A stretch of 62,080 nucleotides of DNA from a virus (IMGVR_UViG_3300043568_002015:1-62080); one strand, 5' to 3'; shown: positions 44,524 to 54,135, counted from the stretch's first letter. Translations and numbers: made by a program. The notes: a model not told the origin generated them from the sequence alone.

Positions 44524-45371
44524 GAGCCTTTGGCGAAAAAACTGGCGTAATCAAACATCAATGGTAGTTTAAATTTGCTCTGACAACTTTCACACTCCAC
44601 ATCCACTGGTTGTATTCTGGTGGATTCCAGTAGTTCTGCCAGACGTGTTTGTATCGTGGTGACAATCTGAGTCTCGCATTGGTGATAGAATTCCAGAATA
44701 TATTCGGGGTTATTGACGATGTCCCCATCAGTGGTTTCAATGTACTCTGTACTGTCCACCAAAATTTTGATGTTTAATTCAACGATTCTTTCCATGTGTT
44801 TGCTATAGGTGGCAACACGAAACTCGTCAGTGGCATCTTCGGCAGTCAGTGCATTAATAATTCGTTGTTCTTCAAATCTCACCTGATCGGTCTGATTGAC
44901 ACTGAAGTATTCCTGCGGGCGTAATTTGATCTTTATGTGTCCGCAGTCCAGTTTGTCCTGATAGTTGGGCATGTGTAGCCCGTCTAAAATTGTGCTGAGA
45001 CTGACGTTGTATTCATTGTCTTCGCCACATGCTGGACATTTTGTGCCCAGTTCCATGCCGGGACCATAGCTGGCGATGCGGATGGCTATCAGGGTGGCAT
45101 CAACATCAGTGCTGGGCATACGCCAGGCATTTTTAATACTGGGACAGCAGCTTTCAATCACGCTGACCACTCCTTGCCCGTTCAACAGAGCATCGGGTGT
45201 ACGCAGCGTGATCTCGTCACGGGCAGTCATGGGATACACTGGTAAATCCCCAGTGATGGGCAACACCAGACTGTCCTCAGCCCAAAATTTGCCCTGGCTG
45301 GGTAACTTGAAGTAAATTTCTGGTTGACGGAAGTGTTTGGCCAAGGGGTTTAGAGATTGTTTGGAATCCAT
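44520..45371 (-). CDS. 26: Baseplate hub protein gp26
   Basis: 283 residues (T4 gp26 208). Signature: LAKHFRQPEIYFKLPSQGKF, LPVYPMTARDEITLRTPDAL, VIESCCPSIKNAWRMPSTDV and DATLIAIRIASYGPGMELGT. Two CxxC pairs (CPACGED near residue 113 and CESCQSK near the end) suggest a zinc site, as seen in aquatic phage gp26. Part of the baseplate hub. Together with gp51 it forms a two-gene minus-strand operon headed by a perfect late promoter at 45408-45415. Confidence 0.88.
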   Translation of the reverse strand: MDSKQSLNPLAKHFRQPEIYFKLPSQGKFWAEDSLVLPITGDLPVYPMTARDEITLRTPDALLNGQGVVSVIESCCPSIKNAWRMPSTDVDATLIAIRIASYGPGMELGTKCPACGEDNEYNVSLSTILDGLHMPNYQDKLDCGHIKIKLRPQEYFSVNQTDQVRFEEQRIINALTAEDATDEFRVATYSKHMERIVELNIKILVDSTEYIETTDGDIVNNPEYILEFYHQCETQIVTTIQTRLAELLESTRIQPVDVECESCQSKFKLPLMFDYASFFAKGS

Positions 45372-45383
45372 GATTTTCGATCC

Positions 45384-45391
45384 TATAAATA
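45384..45391 (+). promoter_or_regulatory. Late promoter TATAAATA for the tape measure gene
   Basis: Perfect match to the T4 late -10 element. Transcription should start near 45397, 33 bases before the start codon at 45430, with AGGTAAG as ribosome site. Confidence 0.72.
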
Positions 45392-45407
45392 TAGTTGAGT
45401 AGTCATA

Positions 45408-45415
45408 TATTTATA
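45408..45415 (-). promoter_or_regulatory. Late promoter TATAAATA for gp26-gp51
   Basis: Perfect minus-strand TATAAATA. Transcription should start near 45402, about 30 bases before the gp26 start at 45371. It faces the plus-strand promoter. Confidence 0.72.
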
Positions 45416-45429
45416 GGTAAGAAAACCCC

Positions 45430-47847
45430 ATGGCAGATATTGATCCGCAACTGATAGCCGCATTAAATGAAGCGTATCGTACAGGTGCGATAACTTCTGC
45501 TCAACTGGCCACTGGGCTGGCAAATCTTGGTGGAGAATTCAAGAAATTTGCGTCAGTTAATATCAAAAATGTAGCTGATGGATTAACTAGCCTGCATAAA
45601 GAAGTCAAGGGCGGTACTAAAAATTTCAAGGACATTGGTAGCGAATTACAGTATTATAAAAAACAGCTGAACAATGCAGCGGATGGCAAGGAAAAAGAAG
45701 CAGCTCAGGTCAAACTGGGAATATTAGCGCAGAAGGCCTATCAAGACTCCTTGGCCAGTGGTGCCAAAGAGATAGGTGTAGTACTGGTCAAAGGGCTATA
45801 CGACTACTACAAACGGCAAGTAATGACTGGAGTCCGTGGCCTACAAGGCGACGGTAGCCCATTCCAGGTTGCTGCAGATTTACAGCGAGAAGCAATTGAT
45901 TCAGTAGCCGCCACTGCCGGACAATTGGGATCAACCATTGGCAAAGTAGGTCAGGGTCTCATGATGATTCCGCATCCAGCTGCAATGGTGGTGGGTGCAT
46001 TGATGAATATTGGTGGCGGGATATTGGAAGCCGGTGCCAAGGAAGCAGCAGAATTATTAAAGTTTAAGCTGGAAGTTGTCAGTAAAGAATTAGAGAAAAG
46101 CTACAAAAGTTTTCAACAAGCCACAGCAGCAGGTGCATTATTTGCTGGCGGCATGACTGAGTTACGAACGGTTGCGGGGCTTGCGGGGCTAACCCAAGAG
46201 CAATTCAGTAAAGTCATTGCAGATAATAGCGGTTCATTAGCATCGTTTGGTGGAGACGTCACCGAAGGTGGAAAGAAGCTATCCCGTGTTATATCAAATT
46301 ATGATAAAGAAACAAAAAAACAATTATTAAATCTAGGCATCAGTGTCGAGGATCAAGCCCAAGGGGTTGCGGACTATATGGCTATGCTGCAACGAACAGG
46401 CAATTTGCGTGGGCAGTCAGATGCACAGTTAGCAGAAGAAAGTAAGAATTATATGGTGCAATTAAAAGCCATTGCAAGTTTTACTGGAGAAGATGCTAAA
46501 AAAGCAGAAGCCAGGGCCAAGCAAGCAGCAGCACAAGGTGCAGTTGCAGCCAAATTGCAAGAATTAGGTCCAGAGGCGGCGGCAAAATTTAATGCAGCCA
46601 TTAAACTATTACCAGAATCGCAGCAAAAAGCAGCACAGCAGATGTTAGCATTTGGTAATATAATTGATCCTGAATTGGCAATGACACTGGGTCCTGCTAG
46701 TAGAAAATTATTGTCTGGAGTCATTGACGACGTAAAAGATACCAACATTACAGCTGACGTGGCACAACAGAATTTTTATAAAACACTTGATGAGTTGAGC
46801 CCAGCATTGCAAGCTGAGGGCAAGAAGATGGCTGAAATTTTTGGTACTGTTGCGTTAGCAAACGGCCAATATGCCAATCAATCAGTAATCGCGGCTGAAG
46901 TCCTAGCATTGGCAAACAAGAATCTCAGAAGAACGGCTGAAGGTGGTGGTGGTGAACTCTCAGCATTGGATAAAGCCAAATTGGCGTTGGAGACGCAAGA
47001 TAAGTTGACTAAAGGAGTAACTGATAGTGTGGTTGCTCTACAAGCAATGAAAGAATCCTTACAAGATGATCTTACTCCTGCAATACAAAATTTTGCAGTA
47101 GAAGTCCCTAAAATATTAGAAGCATTTAGAGAAAAAATGCGTAAATTGGGATTCATGGACGATAAAGTTGCTGCTGAGCGTGCCGCTGCCGCCGCGGAAG
47201 CAGTTGCAGTATTAACAAGACAAGAAGCGGCGGTAGAAGAAACTGCTGCTGCTCGTGATGCTGCATTAGCAAATGTTAGCTTCGTAAATCGGTTATTTGG
47301 TAGATACACTGACGAGCAGCAAGCTGCTGTTAATGCTGCGTCAGCAGCAGAGTCAGCAAGAAGAGCGAACCCAACATATCTTCCGTCGTCATCCGAAATG
47401 TCAACAGGTGCAGGCCTAGGAATGGCAACTGGTGGGATTATTGCTGCCAGAAGAGGCGGAGTACCAATAGTAGCTGCTGAGGCTGGATTAAACGAAGCAT
47501 TTGTACCGTTGCCCGACGGAAAACGTATACCCATTGATATGTCATCTATGGCTGGAGGTTTGGGATCGATGTTTGGTAAAAAGGGTAGTGGAATTGACGA
47601 TGATTTTAAACGTCAGATTCTGGAAAATAACAGTCTGGTAATTACAGCCTTGCAACAGATGAAGGAGATATATACCAAGTCCATGGAGTCCACTACATTA
47701 GTGTCATCAACATATGCTGCTGAAGCAGAAAAATCATCAGCTCTATTGGAGGCGATGAATGCTGTGGTGGGTGTACTGGAGGACAGCAAGTACGAACTAC
47801 AAGATCAAAGTAGCTCACTGAAGAAATTATATGACGTGACGGCATAA
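45430..47847 (+). CDS. Tail length tape-measure protein (gp29 equivalent)
   Basis: 805 residues, helical and Ala-rich throughout, with hydrophobic helices near 160-200 (MMIPHPAAMVVGALMNIGGG) as is usual in tape measures that later enter the host membrane. The C-terminal GGIIAARRGGVPIVAAEAGL then NEAFVPLPDGKRIPIDMSSM is the typical motif of phage tape measures (AEAG...E..VPLP). Long coiled segments (VAAERAAAAAEAVAVLTRQE) support a ruler. T4 gp29 has 590 residues, so a somewhat longer tail is expected. Driven by a perfect late promoter; next gene is the portal. Alternative: another large tail protein, less likely. Confidence 0.78.
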   Translation: MADIDPQLIAALNEAYRTGAITSAQLATGLANLGGEFKKFASVNIKNVADGLTSLHKEVKGGTKNFKDIGSELQYYKKQLNNAADGKEKEAAQVKLGILAQKAYQDSLASGAKEIGVVLVKGLYDYYKRQVMTGVRGLQGDGSPFQVAADLQREAIDSVAATAGQLGSTIGKVGQGLMMIPHPAAMVVGALMNIGGGILEAGAKEAAELLKFKLEVVSKELEKSYKSFQQATAAGALFAGGMTELRTVAGLAGLTQEQFSKVIADNSGSLASFGGDVTEGGKKLSRVISNYDKETKKQLLNLGISVEDQAQGVADYMAMLQRTGNLRGQSDAQLAEESKNYMVQLKAIASFTGEDAKKAEARAKQAAAQGAVAAKLQELGPEAAAKFNAAIKLLPESQQKAAQQMLAFGNIIDPELAMTLGPASRKLLSGVIDDVKDTNITADVAQQNFYKTLDELSPALQAEGKKMAEIFGTVALANGQYANQSVIAAEVLALANKNLRRTAEGGGGELSALDKAKLALETQDKLTKGVTDSVVALQAMKESLQDDLTPAIQNFAVEVPKILEAFREKMRKLGFMDDKVAAERAAAAAEAVAVLTRQEAAVEETAAARDAALANVSFVNRLFGRYTDEQQAAVNAASAAESARRANPTYLPSSSEMSTGAGLGMATGGIIAARRGGVPIVAAEAGLNEAFVPLPDGKRIPIDMSSMAGGLGSMFGKKGSGIDDDFKRQILENNSLVITALQQMKEIYTKSMESTTLVSSTYAAEAEKSSALLEAMNAVVGVLEDSKYELQDQSSSLKKLYDVTA

Positions 47848-47851
47848 TCCG

Positions 47852-47859
47852 ATAAATAT
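47852..47859 (+). promoter_or_regulatory. Late-type promoter octamer GATAAATA for the portal gene
   Basis: GATAAATA in the 24-base gap between the tape measure and gp20. The first ATG is only 13 bases downstream, so the leader would be very short. Confidence 0.5.
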
Positions 47860-47871
47860 CAGACATAACGG

Positions 47872-49605
47872 ATGACCACAATGAGTTGGAAAAAGTACTT
47901 TAAGACCAGCAATATAACCACAACCAATGCCAGTCCCATGGCCAATGGTATTAACAAGATTGATGCTGGGTATCGCAACTATGCCAGTACCCTACCAGAG
48001 GTGTATATTGGACACCCCAACCGTGTTGAGCGTTATAACCAATACGAACAGATGGACATGGATTCAGAAGTCAATGCTGCACTGGATATCCTGGCCGAAT
48101 TTTGCAGTCAGAAAGGTGAAGAAAATCTCACAGCATTTGACATACACTATCACGAAAAGCCCACTGACAACGAAGTTAAAATCATCAAAGAGCAGCTACA
48201 ACAGTGGGTCAACCTGAACGAATTCAACAAGCGTATCTTTAAGATTGTTCGCAATACTTTAAAATATGGTGATCAGGTGTTTATCCGTGATCCTGAGACT
48301 TTTAAGTTGATGTGGACTGAGATGAGTAAAGTCACCAAGGTCATTGTCAACGAGACCGCGGGCAAAGAGCCTGAACAGTATGTGATCAAAGATCTCAACC
48401 CCAATTTCCAGAATTTAACAGTCACAGCAGTCAGTACCAGCGACACGTTTGTCAATCATCCACAAGTGGGTGGTCCGTCAGGGGCTTATGTACAGCCCAA
48501 AACACCATACGGCGGCGGCAGTCGATTTAGTCATGCACAGAACGAAGCAGTTATCAATGCAGAACACGTGGTTCATCTGAGTTTAACAGAAGGTCTGGAT
48601 GTATTCTGGCCCTTTGGTAACTCAGTGTTGGAAAACGTTTTTAAAGTTTTCAAGCAGAAAGAACTGCTGGAAGACGCCATCATTATATATCGTATACAAC
48701 GTGCGCCTGAGCGCAGAATCTTCAAGATTGATGTGGGTAACATGCCACCTCACATGGCCATGGCCTTTGTGGAACGTATTAAGACTGAAGTCAGTCAGAG
48801 AAGAATACCCACCCAGACTGGTGGCGGCACCAATATGATGGATGCCACTTATAATCCGCTGTCAACAAACGAAGACTATTTCTTCCCCCAAACTGCTGAC
48901 GGTCGTGGTAGTAGTGTGGACACGCTGCAAGGTGGTACAAACCTGGGCGAGATCACGGATTTAAAATTCTTTACCAACAAATTATTCCGTGGACTACGTA
49001 TTCCCAGCAGTTACTTGCCCACCGGCGTAGATGATGGTACACAGAGCTTTAGTGATGGTCGTGTGGGCACAGCATTGATTCAGGAATGGCGTTTTAACCA
49101 GTACTGTATGCGTCTGCAATCCATGATCGTGGACAAGCTGGATACAGAATTTAAAATGTTCCTGCGATGGAGAGGCATTAACATCGACGGTCAATTGTTT
49201 GATCTGTTGTTTAATGAACCGCAAAACTTTGCACAATATCGCCAAGCTGATATTGATTCAGCTAAAATTGCCACATTCACACAGTTAGAGCCCATGCCTT
49301 ACTTCAGTAAACGTTTCTTGATGAAGCGTTATCTGGGCATGAGTGAGCAAGAGCTGACTGAAAACGAAATGCAATGGCGTGAAGAACAGGGACAGGCAGA
49401 AGTGACTGGCCCAGGGCAGGCCAACCTGCGTAACGTGGGTATCACTCCGGGCGGACTGGCAAATGATCTGGAAGCCGCAGGCGATATGCCCACTGGTGAC
49501 GAAATGGCTGCTGGTGCCGAAATGCCTGGCGCTGCTGGCCCAGCTGCTGGTGCAACCGCTGGCGGTGCAGGTACGCCAGCCGCAAGTCCTCCTGGCGTAG
49601 CATAA
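47872..49605 (+). CDS. 20: Portal vertex protein gp20
   Basis: 577 residues (T4 gp20 524). Conserved segments: YEQMDMDSEVNAALDILAEF, GDQVFIRDPETFKLMW, EGLDVFWPFGNSVLENVFKV, DAIIIYRIQRAPERRIFKID, NPLSTNEDYFFPQTADGRGS and FFTNKLFRGLRIPSSYLPTG. Twelve copies form the ring through which DNA is packed. The last 45 residues are a disordered Ala/Gly/Pro/Met tail. An ATG at 47881 (MSWKKYFKTSN) is an alternative start and fits the promoter spacing slightly better. First of the head gene cluster. Confidence 0.95.
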   Translation: MTTMSWKKYFKTSNITTTNASPMANGINKIDAGYRNYASTLPEVYIGHPNRVERYNQYEQMDMDSEVNAALDILAEFCSQKGEENLTAFDIHYHEKPTDNEVKIIKEQLQQWVNLNEFNKRIFKIVRNTLKYGDQVFIRDPETFKLMWTEMSKVTKVIVNETAGKEPEQYVIKDLNPNFQNLTVTAVSTSDTFVNHPQVGGPSGAYVQPKTPYGGGSRFSHAQNEAVINAEHVVHLSLTEGLDVFWPFGNSVLENVFKVFKQKELLEDAIIIYRIQRAPERRIFKIDVGNMPPHMAMAFVERIKTEVSQRRIPTQTGGGTNMMDATYNPLSTNEDYFFPQTADGRGSSVDTLQGGTNLGEITDLKFFTNKLFRGLRIPSSYLPTGVDDGTQSFSDGRVGTALIQEWRFNQYCMRLQSMIVDKLDTEFKMFLRWRGINIDGQLFDLLFNEPQNFAQYRQADIDSAKIATFTQLEPMPYFSKRFLMKRYLGMSEQELTENEMQWREEQGQAEVTGPGQANLRNVGITPGGLANDLEAAGDMPTGDEMAAGAEMPGAAGPAAGATAGGAGTPAASPPGVA

Positions 49606-49630
49606 TTTCACAAAATGGGTAAATACACTT

Positions 49631-49885
49631 ATGTTTATTAATAACCTATTTGAATCCCCACGTGAATCCATGCCCGGGTACGAATCCGAGCAGGACGATC
49701 AGTCCACGATGAAGTTGAGCGATCTACGTAAAACCCGATTGACATTGTCGCACCTCAACCGTTTAAGACAAGCATCTGATGTACGTAAATTCGAACACGA
49801 AAAAAACATCGAACAAATCCAAGGCCAGTACAAAGCACCAGTGGAAGCTGGTGCAATGGGTGGCATGGGTGGTCTGGGTGTGTAA
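49631..49885 (+). CDS. Small prohead-module protein of unknown function
   Basis: 84 residues, MFINNLFESPRESMPGYESE with KLSDLRKTRLTLSHLNRLRQ in the middle and a Gly/Met-rich end. Position between portal and prohead core genes corresponds to the small core proteins gp67/gp68 of T4, and similar small proteins lie here in aquatic T4-like phages. Function is inferred from position. The helical, charged middle fits an internal scaffold component. Confidence 0.65.
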   Translation: MFINNLFESPRESMPGYESEQDDQSTMKLSDLRKTRLTLSHLNRLRQASDVRKFEHEKNIEQIQGQYKAPVEAGAMGGMGGLGV

Positions 49886-49985
49886 ATCTACATATCCTTC
49901 AAAAACCTTCAAAAAACACGCATTTAACCCCAAAAACTACATACATTTGTAAATACATTACAAAGCCATTTAACAGGAGTTCCTT

Positions 49986-51101
49986 ATGAACAAATATGAA
50001 CAGTTGATTGAATACATCATCAACGATAACGAAAAAGCAGCACGTGAATTATTTCACCAAATCGTCGTGGCCAAGAGCCGCGACATCTATGAAAGTCTAA
50101 TGGACGAAGAATTGGGCGGCAATCAAGCTCAAGGTTTCGTAAGCGACATTCAGTCCGGTGTTGAGCAAGATCAACAGGGTCTGGGTGAAGAAGACGAAGA
50201 AGGTGAAGAGTTTGAACTAGGCGGTGACGACGACAGTATCGACGGTGACGACGAGGCTGGTGATGATTTCGGCGGCGATGACATGGGCGACGACGAGTTC
50301 GGCGGCGATGACATGGGCGACGAAGAAGGCAGCGTTGAAGATCGTGTTATGGATCTAGAAGACGAGCTAGATGCTTTGAAAGCAGAATTTGAACAATTGC
50401 TAGGTGGTGGCGATGACATGGGCGGTGACGACATGGGCAGCGACATGGACGGCGACGATGCTGGTGATGATTTCGGCGGTGACGACATGGGCGACATGGA
50501 CGACATGGACGGTGCTGAGGAAGAGCCAGAAATGGGCATGATGGAAGCAGCAGCCGGATCAGGTAAGTCAGGTTCGGGTAAAGCTGGTAGCGGCGCAAGC
50601 GGATCAGGTAAAGCTGGTAGTGGTGCAAGCGGATCAGGTAAGTCAGGTTCGGGTAATCCTTTTGCTAAGAAAGGTTCGGGATCAGGCAAAATGGAAAGCC
50701 GTAGCCAAGCTGAGATTATGAAAGAATACGTGGACAAAGTCAAAGACATGTACAAGGGTGATGCTTCTGAAGGTTCAGAAGTTGGTACTGGTGGTAGTGT
50801 TACTGTTAACAAGACCAGCATCACTGACAACATGAAGAACGACATGGGCGGTACAACTGCTAATATCGTTAAAGGTGGAGCAGAATCTGATCCAAAAGGT
50901 ACTCCTCCTAACAAGACAGGTGGTGTATTGAAGCAAGGCGGTGAAATTGATGTTGCCAAACGCAATGTTAACAAGCCAGGCGGCAACAAAGGCGCTCAAG
51001 ACTGGTACGGTACTAAAGCCAAAGCTAAATCAGCTGAAGGCAGCACAACCGACGGTTCAGTTCCTGTTGCTAAAGACAGTATTGTACAAGCACGTAAATA
51101 A
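49986..51101 (+). CDS. Acidic prohead-core-like protein
   Basis: 371 residues. The N-terminus NKYEQLIEYIINDNEKAARE then LFHQIVVAKSRDIYESLMDE is a conserved short domain of T4-like phages between gp20 and gp21. Residues about 65-180 are extremely acidic, with repeated GGDDMGDDEF and GDDMGGDDMG. About 190-235 is a Gly/Ser/Lys repeat (SGSGKAGSGASGSGKAGSGA). The C-terminal part is Lys/Gly/Asn-rich (GGVLKQGGEIDVAKRNVNKP). Function is not known. An acidic internal core protein that is removed or cleaved during head maturation is the likeliest reading. TGTAAATA at 49948 is a weak late-promoter match, and GGAG precedes the start. Confidence 0.7.
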   Translation: MNKYEQLIEYIINDNEKAARELFHQIVVAKSRDIYESLMDEELGGNQAQGFVSDIQSGVEQDQQGLGEEDEEGEEFELGGDDDSIDGDDEAGDDFGGDDMGDDEFGGDDMGDEEGSVEDRVMDLEDELDALKAEFEQLLGGGDDMGGDDMGSDMDGDDAGDDFGGDDMGDMDDMDGAEEEPEMGMMEAAAGSGKSGSGKAGSGASGSGKAGSGASGSGKSGSGNPFAKKGSGSGKMESRSQAEIMKEYVDKVKDMYKGDASEGSEVGTGGSVTVNKTSITDNMKNDMGGTTANIVKGGAESDPKGTPPNKTGGVLKQGGEIDVAKRNVNKPGGNKGAQDWYGTKAKAKSAEGSTTDGSVPVAKDSIVQARK

Positions 51102-51113
51102 TTAGGAAACAAA

Positions 51114-51755
51114 ATGGCTTTGATTCTTAAAGAGCATCTTACTTTTGACAACGCCGGTATCAAGGTGTTGTCAGAAGACTCTGCCGACGGCAAGGGGAAG
51201 GATCTCTATATGGAAGGGGTATTCATACAAGGTGGCGTCAAGAACGCCAACCAGCGTGTGTACCCCGTCCAAGAAATTGAGAGAGCCGTTACGGCGATCA
51301 ACGGGCAACTGAAGGAAGGATATTCAGTTCTCGGTGAAGTCGATCATCCTGATGATTTAAAAATTAATCTGGATCGTGTTAGCCATATGATTACAAAAAT
51401 GTGGATGGACGGTCCTACAGGATTTGGAAAATTGAAAGTCCTACCAACCCCCATGGGCAAACTTGTTGAAGCCATGTTGACATCTGGTGTCAAATTAGGT
51501 GTCAGCAGCCGTGGCAGTGGTCAGGTCAGCGAATCCAGTGGTCATGTTAGTGATTTTGAAATCATTACAGTAGACATAGTAGCACAACCATCAGCACCCA
51601 ATGCGTATCCCAAGGCCATCTACGAAGGTTTAATGAATATGCAAGGTGGGGCTCAGTTATTTGAAATGGCACGAGATGCTGCACAAGATAAAAAAGTGCA
51701 AAAATACTTACAAACCAGTATTGTTGCGCTGATCAAGGACTTGAAATTAAAATGA
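51114..51755 (+). CDS. 21: Prohead core protease gp21
   Basis: 213 residues, like T4 gp21 (212). Herpesvirus-type serine protease: catalytic His in LGEVDHPDD (H78) and the serine in KLGVSSRGSG (131-132), with DFEIITVDIVAQPSAPNAYP next. It cuts the scaffold and the capsid protein N-terminus after the (I/L)xE consensus. Twelve bases after the core-like gene and 82 bases before gp22, in T4 order. A plain AGGAAAC ribosome site precedes it. Confidence 0.95.
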   Translation: MALILKEHLTFDNAGIKVLSEDSADGKGKDLYMEGVFIQGGVKNANQRVYPVQEIERAVTAINGQLKEGYSVLGEVDHPDDLKINLDRVSHMITKMWMDGPTGFGKLKVLPTPMGKLVEAMLTSGVKLGVSSRGSGQVSESSGHVSDFEIITVDIVAQPSAPNAYPKAIYEGLMNMQGGAQLFEMARDAAQDKKVQKYLQTSIVALIKDLKLK

Positions 51756-51837
51756 TTTTAAGTAACACACCCATCAATCAATCTTTATCTGAGGCGTCGG
51801 TGTACCTCATCAAAGAAGTACCACTAGGAGAAAAACA

Positions 51838-52938
51838 ATGCTAGAAAGTTTAAAACCATTGTTAGACAGTGGCATCATTAACGAATCAACACAGCAAGCG
51901 ATCAGTGAAGCTTGGGAAACCCAGCTAACTGAAGCACGTGAGCAATTACGTGCTGAGCTACGTGAAGAATTCGCTGGACGCTACGAACATGACAAAAGTA
52001 TTATGGTTGAAGCTCTAGACAAAATGGTTACTGAATCCTTAACTGCTGAACTCACAGAGTTTCAAGCAGAAAAACAAGCTCTAGCTGAAGATCGTGCGAG
52101 ATTTGCTTCACGCATGATGGCAGGCGCTGGCAAGTTTAACGATTTCATGGTCACTAAACTGGCCGAAGAAATCCGAGAACTACGTGCAGATCGCAAAAAC
52201 TACGAGAATAGCGTTGCTAAACTTGAAGGTTTTGTCATCCGTGCCCTGGCTGAAGAAATTCAAGAGTTTGAACAAGACAAGAAAGCAATTGTTGAAACAA
52301 AGGTTAAACTTGTTGCTGAAGCCAAACAAAAATTGGCCCAACTACAACAGACATTTGTACAACGTAGTGCTGCTCTTGTAAAAGAATCAGTAGCTAACAA
52401 GCTAGAGTCGGAATTGACTCAACTGAAAGAAGACATCCAAGTTGCTCGTGAGAACATGTTTGGTCGTCGTCTGTTTGAAGCTTTTGCTGGTGAATTTGCC
52501 GTCACTCACTTAAATGAGAACAAGCAATTGGCCAAGATGCAAGCAATCATGATGAAGCAACAAGAAGTTATCGCTGAATCAAAGAAACTTGCTGAAGAAA
52601 AAGCTCTGTTAGTTGAATCAAGAGAAACAGAGATTCGTATCATTAAGGAATCTGCAGAACGCCGTGATGGTATGGCTAAACTGTTGAAACCGCTAAACAA
52701 AGAGAAGGCCGCTGTAATGAGCGAACTACTCGAATCAGTGCAGACCAGTAAGTTGCAGGCTGCATTTGATAAATATTTACCAGCCGTACTTAACAATAGT
52801 TCAGTCAAACCGCTAGCTGAGAAATCAGTCATGTTGGCTGAAAGTCGTCAAGTAGTAACTGGTGATAAAACTGTTAAACAAGCCGAAGTTCGTGACAATA
52901 ATGTTATCGAACTACGCCGTTTAGCAGGGCTAAAGTGA
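51838..52938 (+). CDS. 22: Prohead scaffold protein gp22
   Basis: 366 residues, almost wholly charged helix. LLDSGIINESTQQAISEAWE, EFAGRYEHDKSIMVEALDKM and FGRRLFEAFAGEFAVTHLNE are conserved features of gp22. The protein forms the inner scaffold on which gp23 assembles and is then digested by gp21; several LxE sites are present. GGAG lies 10 bases upstream. Longer than T4 gp22 (269). Confidence 0.9.
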   Translation: MLESLKPLLDSGIINESTQQAISEAWETQLTEAREQLRAELREEFAGRYEHDKSIMVEALDKMVTESLTAELTEFQAEKQALAEDRARFASRMMAGAGKFNDFMVTKLAEEIRELRADRKNYENSVAKLEGFVIRALAEEIQEFEQDKKAIVETKVKLVAEAKQKLAQLQQTFVQRSAALVKESVANKLESELTQLKEDIQVARENMFGRRLFEAFAGEFAVTHLNENKQLAKMQAIMMKQQEVIAESKKLAEEKALLVESRETEIRIIKESAERRDGMAKLLKPLNKEKAAVMSELLESVQTSKLQAAFDKYLPAVLNNSSVKPLAEKSVMLAESRQVVTGDKTVKQAEVRDNNVIELRRLAGLK

Positions 52939-52962
52939 CTTAACCCTAAATAGGAGATTTAA

Positions 52963-54135
52963 ATGACACAAGCATTATTAGAAAGCCGTTGGGGCGAAAC
53001 CAAAGACGCTCTGCTAGAAGGCTTACAAGGTTCGAAAAGAACTTCAATGAGTGTAATCTTAGAAAACACTCGCAAGTATTTGGCTGAAAATGCAACTGCA
53101 GGTGCTACCAGCACAAGCAACGTTGCTACACTTAACCGTGTAATTCTGCCAGTTATCCGCCGTGTTATGCCAACTGTTATTGCTAACGAAATCGTTGGTG
53201 TGCAGCCCATGACAGGTCCTGTTGCCCAGATCCATACTCTACGTGTTCGTTATGCAGATAACGTTTCAGGTACAGGTGGTGCTACTGGTACAACATCTGG
53301 TGACGAAGCTCTATCACCATTCAAGATTGCAACAGCATACTCAGGTACTTCAGCTGGTCGTGCCACAAGCACAGCCACACTAGAAGGCGTACCTGGTAAC
53401 CGTATCAACGTTCAGATCTTGAAGCAAGTTGTTGAAGCTAAGACACGTAAGTTGTCAGCTCGTTGGACTTTCGAAGCCGCTCAAGACGCACAGTCAATGC
53501 ACGGCCTAGACGTTGAAGCAGAAATTATGGCTGCTTTGGCGCAAGAAATCACTGTTGAAATCGACCAAGAGATCCTGGGATCACTACGTTCGTTGTCAGC
53601 AACTGATTTCACATACGACCAATCTGCTGTATCTGGTACTGCTACTTTCGTTGGTGACGAACACGCTGCTCTAGCTGTTCTGATCAACCGTAGTGCAAAC
53701 CTGATTGCACAGCGTACACGTCGTGGTGCTGGTAACTGGGCTGTTGTTTCTCCAGCTTCGTTGACAGTTCTTCAGTCAGCAACAACTTCAGCATTTGCAC
53801 GTACTACAGAAGGTACTTTCGAAGCTCCTACAAACACCAAGTTTGTTGGTACATTGAACGGTGCAATGCGTATTTACGTTGACAGCTACGCTAGCGATAG
53901 CCAAGCTATTCTAGTTGGATACAAAGGTTCGAGCGAAGCAGATGCTGCTGCGTTCTATTGCCCTTATATTCCTCTAATGAGTTCTGGTGTTGTTCTTGAC
54001 CCAGCTACATTCGAACCAGTCGTGGGCTTTATGACTCGTTACGGATACGTTGAGTTGACAAACACAGCATCGTCACTAGGTAACGCTGGTGACTACGTTT
54101 CAGAAATCGCTGTTTCGAACCTATCGTTCCAGTAA
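52963..54135 (+). CDS. 23: Major capsid protein gp23
   Basis: 390 residues, shorter than T4 gp23 (521). Family features: LPVIRRVMPTVIANEIVGVQ, PMTGPVAQIHTLRVRYADNV, ARWTFEAAQDAQSMHGLDVE, AEIMAALAQEITVEIDQEIL and the C-terminal FYCPYIPLMSSGVVLDPATF. A possible gp21 cleavage site is L40-A41-E42, giving a mature start NATAGAT. A clean GGAG precedes the ATG. The reading frame uses a restricted set of codons ending in T/A/C, as expected of the most expressed gene. Followed by a strong terminator. Confidence 0.97.
   Translation: MTQALLESRWGETKDALLEGLQGSKRTSMSVILENTRKYLAENATAGATSTSNVATLNRVILPVIRRVMPTVIANEIVGVQPMTGPVAQIHTLRVRYADNVSGTGGATGTTSGDEALSPFKIATAYSGTSAGRATSTATLEGVPGNRINVQILKQVVEAKTRKLSARWTFEAAQDAQSMHGLDVEAEIMAALAQEITVEIDQEILGSLRSLSATDFTYDQSAVSGTATFVGDEHAALAVLINRSANLIAQRTRRGAGNWAVVSPASLTVLQSATTSAFARTTEGTFEAPTNTKFVGTLNGAMRIYVDSYASDSQAILVGYKGSSEADAAAFYCPYIPLMSSGVVLDPATFEPVVGFMTRYGYVELTNTASSLGNAGDYVSEIAVSNLSFQ

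Larger units (their letters stand above)
45382..45417. repeat. 12-bp inverted repeat carrying two facing late promoters
   Basis: CCTATAAATATA at 45382-45393 and its exact complement TATATTTATAGG at 45406-45417, separated by 12 bases. Each arm contains a perfect TATAAATA, one per strand. Confidence 0.85.

Noticed and set aside
50171-50989. A 272-codon minus-strand frame opposite the acidic core-like protein
   Set aside because: Ser/Pro-rich translation of the repeated acidic codons; the plus-strand gene has a ribosome site and a conserved N-terminus.
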